Assembly (NCBI RefSeq): GCF_003343245.1 | Contig: NZ_CP024901.1 | Coordinates: 496,001-560,000, forward strand | From: Photorhabdus laumondii subsp. laumondii | GTDB taxonomy: Bacteria; Pseudomonadota; Gammaproteobacteria; Enterobacterales; Enterobacteriaceae | Direction: 5' to 3' | DNA length: 64,000 nucleotides | In this document: positions 1 to 8,083 of the stretch, in pieces | How the letters are laid out: each line of letters opens with the position of its first letter | How positions within the stretch are numbered: position 1 is the first letter of the stretch | Translations under genes and position numbers: made by a program | The notes under the pieces: model-generated | The model's database searches: none | What the model was told of the DNA's origin: nothing | What the model saw: only the letters and a program-made list of their open reading frames with translations

Positions 1-2
1 AT

Positions 3-1007
3 CCGTTTGCCCGGCCTTCTGCCGAAGACGCGGAGGAATTTGGTGTTAAACGTATTCGGCGTCCCGATATTATTCTAGTTAAAGATGAAGCTCTCCGCTG
101 GCCGGGCAGAAATGCCACCTACTTCGATGATTCTGTGCACCCTGATAATCTAAAGATGTTGATTGAGGTGAAATTTCCGGGCGATAAACTTGCCGAAGAT
201 CAAGAAATAGATTACATCCAAATTGCGACCGAAGACCGCTTTGGGGTGATGCGTGTCGACGATAACCGTACAGAAGAGCAAAAACAGTATGACGAAGCGT
301 GGCGAAAACTTTATCAGCCCGGTTCCCAACACTATAAAAATCCGATCCCACTGGCCCCGCTGCCGCCCGGTTCGCCGCCTGATGATGAAGCTTTACCCGT
401 ACCGCCCGCAGAGGGTGTGCCGGGGACCATTCCGCAACCCTTGACAAAAAATCCACCGCTTCTCAGCACTTCCCGCTGGTCGTTTTTACCCAGCTATGAA
501 GACTGGGTCGTCCTCGGGCAGGAGGTGGCGGGTCTGGCCGAAAATGGGTTGAATTATGTCCGCGACAGTACTCGGGAGCTTCTTGCCCAATTTGGTTCAT
601 GGCTCAATCAAACCGGCAAGTGGGTGTGTGAAGAGATTATTGACCCGATAAGCCATCAGGTCAGCTACGCTTTTTCCTGGGCTAATGAACAAACGGGAAA
701 AATCGTGACTTGGACGGAGAGTGAGATAAAAGCCCGGTGGCAGACGGTGCAACAGGGTTCAGACGTCACCCTGGAAGAGCTTAAAAACATTAGCTGGATG
801 CAGATATCAAAAGAGGTGGGGGAAGGCATGCTGGAAATGGTGGTGATTGTTGCCGGAGTTGCCGTTGTTATCCTTGTCACCCTTGCCGTCGCTGCCGCAC
901 TGATTGCACTGGTGGAAATTTTAGCTGCCGCTGCCGCAGTTAGCGCCGCCGCGTTAGCCGCCGTCCTAGCAATATTGGCGAGTGTGACATTCGCCACCGC
1001 TTCATAA
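3..1007 (+). CDS. VRR-NUC nuclease, probable T6SS effector (5' end outside window)
   Basis: The reading frame is open from base 3, so the true start lies before the window; about 334 residues are visible. The first part carries a PD-(D/E)xK nuclease core of the VRR-NUC type: RRPDIILV supplies the metal-binding Asp (codons near 63-86), MLIEVKF supplies the E-x-K pair (near 156-176), and a Q-E-I-D-Y-I-Q segment follows. VRR-NUC toxins (TseV group) are known T6SS antibacterial DNases. A proline-rich linker (about 340-450) is followed by a charged region, and the last ~55 residues are almost entirely hydrophobic (Val/Ala/Leu/Ile), resembling one or two membrane helices. The next gene starts 16 bp downstream and encodes a DUF3396 protein, a family reported as immunity protein to VRR-NUC effectors. 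The nuclease fold is clear; the T6SS role is inferred from context. Confidence 0.75.
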   Translation, partial: PFARPSAEDAEEFGVKRIRRPDIILVKDEALRWPGRNATYFDDSVHPDNLKMLIEVKFPGDKLAEDQEIDYIQIATEDRFGVMRVDDNRTEEQKQYDEAWRKLYQPGSQHYKNPIPLAPLPPGSPPDDEALPVPPAEGVPGTIPQPLTKNPPLLSTSRWSFLPSYEDWVVLGQEVAGLAENGLNYVRDSTRELLAQFGSWLNQTGKWVCEEIIDPISHQVSYAFSWANEQTGKIVTWTESEIKARWQTVQQGSDVTLEELKNISWMQISKEVGEGMLEMVVIVAGVAVVILVTLAVAAALIALVEILAAAAAVSAAALAAVLAILASVTFATAS

Positions 1008-1023
1008 TTAACGGAGAGAAAAT

Positions 1024-2169
1024 ATGGAAACTTTAGATTACTTTGCCCAGTTGAGATCACAACTGACCTCTTTTCTTTTTACCAATGCTGATGAGCTGAC
1101 CGTTTCCCGTCTTGGCCTCTCGATTACTCTGTTTTTTAAACAGGGTTACACCCTAGAGAAAAAGCAACGCATTCTGGCTTGCTACCGGCATTTTCGCGAA
1201 GAGTTTGGTACTCACCTGCGTTTTCACAGTCATTCACTGAAAGGGTTAAGCAAATATTCACCGGAAAATATTATTAAGATAGAGGAAGGCATTCTCGCCA
1301 GGAAAAAAAATCGGCTTTGTGGTTGGGTTGTTAGTAATGCTAAAAATGAAGATGAGGCACCTCGTTATCTGATGCGTTATCTGGATTCTGATGAGGATGA
1401 TGGTGACGATAGTAGCTCCTATCTGAGTCTGGTGCTGCCCTGGGATTATCTGAAAGAACAAGAGGGCATGACCCGGTTTATGGCCTGGCTGGATTTTCTG
1501 TGTGAACAGCTTGAACCGGACAGTGGTGACTGTGGTTACTGTCTGGTCCTGCCCAAAGATTACTATGACTATTTTCCTTTAGAGTACCAACTGGCACAAC
1601 GTTACCCTTCCTTGCAAGTGAACTCCGCAGTTCATACAGCTAAATTACAGTATGAACACTCCATCCGGGGCATTAACTGGATCACCCTGCTGTCCAAACG
1701 TTTTGTAAACCGACTGGGTGGGGAATACTGGATACGTCATGTGCTGCGCCCCTACCGGGATGTGGTGATTAGTTCTTATTCCAATGGCCTGATTATCCGG
1801 GCCGGTGAATACCCGGATTTAACGCCACTACCGGGTAGTGTCCCGGAGAGTTATTTTGCTATTAACCAACTGATACGTCCGATACGGGTGATACCTCGTG
1901 AAGGCCATTCATTGCACTTCTATGGTGAAGGTCATTTTAATTCAACTTCTACCCTGGCCTGGTATGCCCGTTATGACCGGGGACCGCTACAAGTGACACC
2001 TTTGAAAGGTGACCATCCAGCACTGGTCAGTGGGATCTGGCAAACCGACAGCCTGCCGGGCAGGCAGTATTTCTTTGCTCAGGGGGCGATGGCTTTTGAT
2101 GTTGAAGGTGCAGAGACGGGTACAACTATCTGGCATCTGGTACGGGAAGCGGCAAGTATGTGGGAATAA
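1024..2169 (+). CDS. DUF3396 protein, probable immunity protein (copy 1 of 3)
   Basis: 381 residues, no signal peptide and no membrane segments, so probably cytoplasmic. It belongs to the DUF3396 (TsiV-like) family, judged from overall sequence character and from its place directly after a VRR-NUC nuclease. The start METLDYFAQL has a good ribosome site (GGAG, 7 nt before ATG). It is the first of three tandem paralogues of exactly equal length. Differences from copies 2 and 3 cluster around residues 95-130, while the C-terminal ~250 residues are nearly constant. Expected role: binds and neutralises a cognate nuclease so that the cell and its kin are protected. Family and tandem arrangement are seen; partner specificity is inferred. 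Confidence 0.7.
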   Translation: METLDYFAQLRSQLTSFLFTNADELTVSRLGLSITLFFKQGYTLEKKQRILACYRHFREEFGTHLRFHSHSLKGLSKYSPENIIKIEEGILARKKNRLCGWVVSNAKNEDEAPRYLMRYLDSDEDDGDDSSSYLSLVLPWDYLKEQEGMTRFMAWLDFLCEQLEPDSGDCGYCLVLPKDYYDYFPLEYQLAQRYPSLQVNSAVHTAKLQYEHSIRGINWITLLSKRFVNRLGGEYWIRHVLRPYRDVVISSYSNGLIIRAGEYPDLTPLPGSVPESYFAINQLIRPIRVIPREGHSLHFYGEGHFNSTSTLAWYARYDRGPLQVTPLKGDHPALVSGIWQTDSLPGRQYFFAQGAMAFDVEGAETGTTIWHLVREAASMWE

Positions 2170-2206
2170 CAGATTATCCACCGATTCATCACTCACGGAG
2201 AAAATG

Positions 2207-3352
2207 ATGGAAACTGTAGATTACTTTGCCCAGTTGAAATCACAACTGGCCGCGTTTACCTTCCTCAATGGCGATGGGCTGACTGTTTCTCGTCTTGGGA
2301 TTTCTATCACCCTGTTTTTTAAACAAGGCTATACCCAGGAGAAAAAACAGCGCATTCTGGCCTGCTACCGGCGCTTTCGCGAAGAATTTGGTACCTACCT
2401 GCGTTTTCATCGTCATTCATTGAAAGGGCTAAAAAAATATTCTCCAGAAAATATTGCTAAAGTGGAAGAAGGTATTCTTAATCAGAAAAAAAACCAGCTT
2501 TCTACTTGGGATATCAGTGACGCCAAAAATATCTATGAAGCTCCCCGCTATCTGATGCATTATCTGGATTCCGATGAAGCTGATGGTGACAACAGTAGCT
2601 CCTACCTGAGTCTGGTGCTGCCCTGGGATTATCTAAAAGAACAAGAGGGCATGACCCGGTTTATGGCCTGGTTAGAGTTTCTGTGTGAACAACTCGAACC
2701 GGATAGTGGGGACTGTGGCTACTGTCTGGTGCTGCCCAGAGATTACCATGACTACTTTCCCTTAGAGTACCAGCTAGCGCAACGTTACCCTTCATTGCAG
2801 GTTAATTCTGCGGTTCATACAGCCAAATTACAGTATGGGCATTCCATCCGTGGCATTAATTGGATCACCCTGCTGTCCAAACGATTTGTAAACCGACTGG
2901 GTGGAGAATTCTGGATACGTCAGGTGCTGCGCCCCTACCGGGATGTGGTGATTACTTCTTACCGTGATGGCCTGATTATCCGGGCCGGTCAATACCCGGA
3001 CTTAACGCCACTCCCGGGCAGTGTCCCGGAGAGTTATTTTGCTATTAACCAACTGATACGCCCAATACGAGTCATTCCCCGTGAAGGCCATTCCCTGCAC
3101 TTTTATGGTGAAGGTCATTTTGATGATATTTCCACACTGGCTTGGTATGCCCGTTATGACCGGGGACCGCTACAAGTGACACCTTTGAAAGGTGACCATC
3201 CAGCACTGGTCAGTGGGATCTGGCAAACCGACAGCCTGCCGGGCAGGCAGTATTTCTTTGCTCAGGGGGTGATGGCTTTTGATGTTGAAGGTGCAGAGAC
3301 GGGCACAACCCTCTGGCATCTGGTACGGGAAGCGGCAAGTATGTGGGAATAA
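2207..3352 (+). CDS. DUF3396 protein, probable immunity protein (copy 2 of 3)
   Basis: Second tandem paralogue, 381 residues from METVDYFAQL. I chose ATG 2207 rather than the adjacent ATG 2204 because its distance from GGAG (2197-2200) is more usual and it gives the same length as copy 1. An in-frame extension into copy 1 is not credible. The 37-bp spacer after copy 1 is almost identical to the spacer between copies 2 and 3, so the repeat unit (gene plus spacer, about 1.18 kb) was duplicated as a block. Residues 95-130 differ most from copy 1 (for example STWDISDAKNIYEAP in place of CGWVVSNAKNEDEAP). Function as for copy 1; it may recognise a different nuclease variant. Confidence 0.7.
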   Translation: METVDYFAQLKSQLAAFTFLNGDGLTVSRLGISITLFFKQGYTQEKKQRILACYRRFREEFGTYLRFHRHSLKGLKKYSPENIAKVEEGILNQKKNQLSTWDISDAKNIYEAPRYLMHYLDSDEADGDNSSSYLSLVLPWDYLKEQEGMTRFMAWLEFLCEQLEPDSGDCGYCLVLPRDYHDYFPLEYQLAQRYPSLQVNSAVHTAKLQYGHSIRGINWITLLSKRFVNRLGGEFWIRQVLRPYRDVVITSYRDGLIIRAGQYPDLTPLPGSVPESYFAINQLIRPIRVIPREGHSLHFYGEGHFDDISTLAWYARYDRGPLQVTPLKGDHPALVSGIWQTDSLPGRQYFFAQGVMAFDVEGAETGTTLWHLVREAASMWE

Positions 3353-3389
3353 CAAATTATCCACCGACTCATCACTCACGGAGAAAATG

Positions 3390-4535
3390 ATGGAAACTGT
3401 AGATTACTTTGCCCAACTGAGATCACAACTGACCTCTTTTCTTTTTCGTAATGGCGATGGACTGACCGTTTCCCGTCTGGGGATTTCTATCACCTTGTTT
3501 TTTAAACAGGGTTACACCCAGGCGAAAAAACAACGCATTCTGGCCTGCTACCAGCGTTTTCGGGAAGAGTTTGGCTCTCACTTGCGTTTTCACCGTCATG
3601 AGCTGGAAAGGCTAAAAAAATATTCACCGGAAAATATTGCTAAAGTGGAAGAGGGTATTCTTAATCAGAAAAAAAACCAGTTTTCTGGTTGGGTGGTCAG
3701 TGATGCCAAAAATGAAGATGAGGCACCTCATTATCTGATGCGTTATCTGGATTCCCGGGAAATAAGCGGTGATAACGGCAGTTCTTACCTAAGCCTGGCA
3801 CTTCCTTGGAATTATCTGAAAGAACAAGAGGGCATGGCTCGTTTTATGGCCTGGCTGGAGTTTTTGTGTGAACAACTTGAACCGGATAGTGGGGACTGTG
3901 GCTACTGTCTGGTCTTACCCAATGACTTCTATGACTACTTTCCTTTAGAGTATCAACTGGCGCAACGTTACCCTTCCTTGCAAGTTAACTCCGCAGTGTT
4001 CACAGCTAAATTACAGTATGGGCATTCCATCCGGAGCATTAACTGGATCACCCTGCTGTCCAAACGCTTTGTAAACCGACTGGGCGGGGAATTCTGGATA
4101 CATCATGTACTGCGCCGCTACCGGGATGTAGTGATTACGCCTTATTCCAATGGTCTGATGATCCGCGCCGGTCAATACCCGGACTTAACGCCACTACCGG
4201 GCAGTGTCCCGGAGAGTTATTTTGCCATTAACCAACTGATACGTCCGATACGGGTGATACCTTGTGAAGGCCATTCATTGCACTTCTATGGTGAAGGTCA
4301 TTTTAATTCAACTTCCACCCTGGCTTGGTATGCCCGTTATGACCGGGGACCGCTACAAGTGACCCCTTTGAGAGGTGACCATCCGGCACTGGTCAGCGGG
4401 ATCTGGCAAACTGACAGCCTGCCGGGCAGGCAGTATTTCTTTGCTCAGGGTGCGATGGCTTTTGATGTTGAAGGTGCAGAACCGGGCACAACTGTATGGC
4501 ATTTAATACGAGAAACGGAAAATACAACGGAGTAA
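3390..4535 (+). CDS. DUF3396 protein, probable immunity protein (copy 3 of 3)
   Basis: Third tandem paralogue, 381 residues, starting at the second of two adjacent ATGs (3387 and 3390) behind GGAG. It is the most diverged of the three in the middle (LDSREISGDNGSSYLSLALPW region) and carries changes such as SIRSINW for SIRGINW, HHVLRRY for RHVLRPY and a C-terminal RETENTTE tail where the others end in REAASMWE. The PAAR gene follows after only 3 bp, so all five genes from the nuclease to the PAAR protein are probably one transcription unit. The new tail suggests the 3' end has a different origin from those of copies 1 and 2. Confidence 0.7.
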   Translation: METVDYFAQLRSQLTSFLFRNGDGLTVSRLGISITLFFKQGYTQAKKQRILACYQRFREEFGSHLRFHRHELERLKKYSPENIAKVEEGILNQKKNQFSGWVVSDAKNEDEAPHYLMRYLDSREISGDNGSSYLSLALPWNYLKEQEGMARFMAWLEFLCEQLEPDSGDCGYCLVLPNDFYDYFPLEYQLAQRYPSLQVNSAVFTAKLQYGHSIRSINWITLLSKRFVNRLGGEFWIHHVLRRYRDVVITPYSNGLMIRAGQYPDLTPLPGSVPESYFAINQLIRPIRVIPCEGHSLHFYGEGHFNSTSTLAWYARYDRGPLQVTPLRGDHPALVSGIWQTDSLPGRQYFFAQGAMAFDVEGAEPGTTVWHLIRETENTTE

Positions 4536-4538
4536 ATA

Positions 4539-4811
4539 ATGCGCAGTGTAGTGGAAAGTAAAAAAGTTATCCTTAAAGGTGATACCACAACAACCGGAGG
4601 TGAGGTTTTAAAGGGTTCCGATTTGGTAAACCAACACCTATCGGTTGCCTGTAAAGGTGCCCCGGTGTTTTGTCCCGCCTGTAAACAAACCGGCGTTGTT
4701 GCGGAAGGTTCTAACTTGTTTAATATACAAGGAATACCTGTCGCGCTGGAGGGGCATCTTGTTAATTGTGGTTGCCCGACTGGCGCTTGTCGATTAAAGG
4801 TACGGTCATAA
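4539..4811 (+). CDS. PAAR-domain protein (T6SS spike tip)
   Basis: 90 residues forming a PAAR-like domain. Two cysteine pairs (CPAC near residue 45 and CGCPTGAC near residue 80) resemble the metal-binding positions that hold the PAAR cone together. PAAR proteins cap the VgrG spike of the type VI secretion system and carry effectors. This one is stand-alone, with no toxin extension, and starts 3 bp after the last DUF3396 gene. It could deliver the nuclease encoded upstream, or be the front of a following effector module since lost to IS and ERIC insertions, because no further T6SS gene follows. The family call is good; the partner is unknown. Confidence 0.75.
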   Translation: MRSVVESKKVILKGDTTTTGGEVLKGSDLVNQHLSVACKGAPVFCPACKQTGVVAEGSNLFNIQGIPVALEGHLVNCGCPTGACRLKVRS

Positions 4812-5720
4812 CTATCAAATGCTAAAGCCTTTAATTGAAATACCCATAAAACCAGAGCAGGTTTTAAACTGTGATTAAAAGTTGTTTTTTTAACGGATGA
4901 TTTTAATCGGTATCTGGTTTTAATCGTTTTTTATCTTTTGGATATCTGCTTTTTGCTAAATTTAAACATTATGATATATACCCTATGGATTTCAAGATGC
5001 ATCGCGACGGCAAGGGAGAGAATCCCCGGGAGCATAGATAACTATGTGACCGGGGTGAACGAGTGCAGCCAACAAAGAGGCAACTTGAAAGATGACGGGT
5101 ATATCGTGGTTTTACGTTTAAACGAACATTAATCATATCCGATTTATTTTTACTGACACTGTTTTACTGGCATTGTTTTACCAATTGGTTTTACTGGCAA
5201 TTCTGTGGGTTTTTATGAATCATCCCCCTTTGTTTTTTTCTTTATTAAATCAATAATAAATAGTTTTCTAGTATGGAGATACCATTAATGTTTTTTTAGG
5301 ATAAATCCTTTTTAGTGCTTAAATTCAGCTAAATTAATCGTTTTATCTTTTCTTTAATCGCATTTTTATTGATTGCTTCGCAAAATGATAGTGAGAAAAT
5401 ACTTGAATGTCAGTTTATTCTATTAATGTTATTTTACGTGATTATTGCTTTTCAACCCTCGGTTAATGGTTAGTGAATTTCGACTAAATGTCATTAATCA
5501 CACTACTGAAATCTTTGATTCGTTGTGTTAAATCAGTCTGTTGAGTGAAATGTTTAATCTCTCCCTGTTTGTCTTTTTAAATAATCATGACTGGTTAGGT
5601 AAATGTAAAATAAGTGGAGGATAGTATGTATTACCGATTTACCGATAAATGGATTAAACATAGCGGAGAATAGGTTGTTTTTAGTCACTTTATGCCTTTT
5701 GAAAAGTTGTTATCAGTGTA
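4812..5720. other. Gene-free region after the PAAR gene
   Basis: About 0.9 kb of AT-rich DNA with no credible gene. It holds one ERIC repeat (4977-5103). The rest, up to the IS630-type element, shows no recognisable coding remnant or RNA gene. Confidence 0.6.
4977..5103 (+). repeat. ERIC repeat, copy 1
   Basis: 127-bp imperfect palindrome running from TATACCC to GGGTATA, with the ERIC core AATCCCCGGGAGCATAG and CCGGGGTGA. 'Plus' orientation is defined here as TATACCC(T/A)ATGGATTTCAAG at the left. Short open frames across it are artefacts of the repeat. Confidence 0.93.
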
Positions 5721-6869
5721 AATAACTTTTCATAATTATAATACACTCACTCTTTTTATTCTCTGCTATTCCTGTAGGGACATGAATTTAAAAACGTTTT
5801 CACTTTCTCAAGCAATTGCCACATATACTGACAGCCATGATTTCGTGTCACCGTTTCATGTAAGGATTGCCACAGACGCTCAATTTTATTCAGCCAGGGT
5901 GAATAAACAGGTAAAAACAACAGATTAAATTTAGGATGACAAGCCAGCCAATCTCTGACCCGTCGGCTTTTATGGATACTGTAATTATCCAAAATCAAAG
6001 TGAGGGTTTCAGCATGACAATACTGGCGTTCAAGTTCTTCCAATACATTGATAAATAACTGAGAATTCTTATTTAACCCGTCAGCATAAGTCACTTTTCC
6101 CGTTTGAACATTCAGGCAACCTGCAAAATAATGTTTTTGGTTTTTTCCTGGTGTCACTATACGTTTCTGTTGCCCTTTTAAATACCAGTCAGCCCCGATT
6201 TTTGGATTCAGCTCGATGTCGACTTCATCTTCATAAAAAACGGGATGTTTTTCTGAACACGTTGACAATGCCTCGGTAATTTTCGCCATTTTTTCATGGT
6301 ACTCGGGATCGGGTAATTTAAGCGTCGGGGCTGCCCTTCGCCACACGATACCCATTTTATGTAAGTAACGATAGAAGGTACTGATGGATAATTTTATGTT
6401 TAATAATTCATTGATTTTAATTATAAAAAACTCAAGACTCCAGCGAGAACGCAGGCAGCCCAATTGCTGGGGAGAATATTGCAATAAAAAAGACAGTAAA
6501 GGATAAAGCGGGATTAAATTCCAGACAGCGGGTCTGCCCACAGGCAGGCTTTTGAGTCCTTCCAGACCATATAAAGTCAACCAGTTTATCCAGCGATAGA
6601 CAGAAGAACGACTGGCGCAAAGGGTTTTGGCGACCAGAGAGACAGACTCGCCTCGATGCAGCATCAATATGGCCATGAGCCTGCGAGCATAATCTTTATC
6701 TCGGGTGTTCTGGATAATTTTTTTCATCTGGCGTCGTTCATTGCGGGGTATAGGTGCTATGATAGGCATAACTCAGTCCGTTTAGTGGTTTGGGATTATC
6801 TACAATTGATCAGATTGCAAAAATTGGACTGAGTTCCCTCCAAGTGTTCTACTATTTTGAAAAGTTATT
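5721..6869 (-). mobile_element. IS630-type insertion sequence, first copy
   Basis: The transposase gene is bounded by a perfect 12-bp inverted repeat, AATAACTTTTCA at 5721-5732 and TGAAAAGTTATT at 6858-6869, with further imperfect matching inside to about 28 bp. TA dinucleotides flank both sides (5719-5720 and 6870-6871), as expected from IS630/Tc1-type insertion at TA. Total about 1149 bp. A second small inverted pair (AACTCAGTCC / GGACTGAGTT, about 6769-6835) lies inside the right end, before the transposase start. Confidence 0.75.
5756..6769 (-). CDS. IS630-family transposase
   Basis: 337 residues. The N-terminus holds a helix-turn-helix (SLVAKTLCASRSSVYRWINW, about residues 43-62). The DDE catalytic core is complete: YEDEVDIEL (first Asp, about residue 180), LILDNYSIHKS (second Asp, about 250), and PVYSPWLNKIERLWQ (Glu, about 285). 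No frameshift or premature stop is seen, so the enzyme may be active. It cuts out the element and inserts it at TA dinucleotides. It is not closely similar to the second IS630-type transposase in this window (22727-23752), and the terminal repeats differ, so they are separate subgroups. Confidence 0.9.
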   Translation of the reverse strand: MPIIAPIPRNERRQMKKIIQNTRDKDYARRLMAILMLHRGESVSLVAKTLCASRSSVYRWINWLTLYGLEGLKSLPVGRPAVWNLIPLYPLLSFLLQYSPQQLGCLRSRWSLEFFIIKINELLNIKLSISTFYRYLHKMGIVWRRAAPTLKLPDPEYHEKMAKITEALSTCSEKHPVFYEDEVDIELNPKIGADWYLKGQQKRIVTPGKNQKHYFAGCLNVQTGKVTYADGLNKNSQLFINVLEELERQYCHAETLTLILDNYSIHKSRRVRDWLACHPKFNLLFLPVYSPWLNKIERLWQSLHETVTRNHGCQYMWQLLEKVKTFLNSCPYRNSRE

Positions 6870-7343
6870 TACTACCTATTTTTTAATCCTTAGTTGATTA
6901 ATCACCGGTAAAAGAGAAATGTAAGTTAAAAAAGTAATGTTAAAAATATGATAAGCTTGTACTGTGGTTTTCATTCTGATGGGGTGCTTGTTTTTAATTG
7001 GAAACCTGTTGTAACGAACGGTTTTTATTGCTTAATTGTGGTGAGTTTAATAGCTTTTACATTTTCTGAACCGCATTTAATGTCCTTGTTTTCATTAAAA
7101 TGATATTTAGGTTTTCTCGTTTCTCCTTTTTCTATATTTGATTTTTTAGATTTAAAACCAGTGGGGGTGGCAGATAGCTAACAGTATTAAAGTTAATGCC
7201 AATTTTTTTAATTATTTTTAATGTTGTTAAATACTCTTGCTTTTTCGGGGATGCTTCTCGGTTTTCTACAATTATAGTCTCTGATTTTTCGTAAACTTGT
7301 TGCAGTCAGGAAAAATCTTTTATTTAAGAGAATTGGTTTAATA

Positions 7344-7530
7344 CTGTTAAAGCTGTTAAAGCTGTTAAAGCTGTTAAAGCTGTTAAAGCTGTTAAAGCTG
7401 TTAAAGCTGTTAAAGCTGTTAAAGCTGTTAAAGCTGTTAAAGCTGTTAAAGCTGTTAAAGCTGTTAAAGCTGTTAAAGCTGTTAAAGCTGTTAAAGCTGT
7501 TAAAGCTGTTAAAGCTGTTAAAGCTGTTAA
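7344..7530 (+). repeat. 9-bp tandem repeat (20 perfect copies)
   Basis: CTGTTAAAG is repeated 20 times without a single change from 7344 to 7523, followed by a partial unit to 7530. Degenerate relatives (GTGGTTAATACTGTTAAATG) continue to about 7550. One frame reads Ala-Val-Lys and is open through the array, but it has no ATG start and begins after a stop just upstream, so coding is unlikely. The perfect identity points to recent slippage expansion. Confidence 0.97.
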
Positions 7531-7891
7531 TGTGGTTAATACTGTTAAATGCTTTGCTAGGATATATTCTTGTTATCGGGTTAACGCTGTTATTTTTTTT
7601 ACCTTATTTAATCAATTTAAAACCTGTTTTTTCTAATGTTTTCTCTTCTAATATCAGTATGGTATCGGATTTTTTACCCACTTTAAAAAAGCCTTATTAA
7701 TCACTGCTTTTTACTTTTGATGATTAAAGTTTTTACTTGTTTTTTCCGAGGTTCGCTTGGCCTCTTTTCCAGTTTTTAAAACCATACTGACAGACAAAAA
7801 GCGGCTTTTCTTAACACCTGTATTTATCATTGGTGAAAACTCAGCGGTGATAGTCAAGGCGTTAAAAATCAGCAATATGAAGGATGGTTTA

Positions 7892-8018
7892 TATATCCGT
7901 TATCTTTCAAGTTGCCTCTTTGTTGGCTGCGCTCGTTCACCCCGGTCACATTGTTCTCTATGCTCCCGGGGATTCGCTCCCTTGCCGTCGCGATGCATCT
8001 TGAAATCCATAGGGTATA
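7892..8018 (-). repeat. ERIC repeat, copy 2
   Basis: 127-bp ERIC in minus orientation, between the 9-bp tandem array and the 3' end of malQ. The first end is slightly degraded (TATATCCG for TATACCCG). Confidence 0.93.
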
Positions 8019-8083
8019 GATTAAAACCATCCTTTAAACTGGAAAGAATAATGCCTGTACAGGAGAAATAGGCGTTACGGTAT

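Larger units (their letters stand above)
6872..8083. other. Gene-free region with tandem repeat and ERIC
   Basis: About 1.2 kb of AT-rich sequence between the IS element and malQ. It contains the 9-bp tandem array (7344-7530) and ERIC copy 2 (7892-8018). I see no gene, tRNA or clear pseudogene elsewhere in it. Confidence 0.6.

Noticed and set aside
2009..2206. 66-codon N-terminal extension of DUF3396 copy 2 into copy 1
   Set aside because: The second copy has its own ribosome site, and its length then matches copies 1 and 3 exactly.
4938..5132. Short open frame across ERIC copy 1 and similar frames at the other ERICs (for example 17269-17562, 39372-39725)
   Set aside because: The frame is made by the repeat itself and recurs in each copy with no other conserved coding sequence.
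7344..7530. Tandem array considered as CRISPR or as part of a repeat protein
   Set aside because: There are no spacers between units, and the open Ala-Val-Lys frame has no start codon and begins after a stop.
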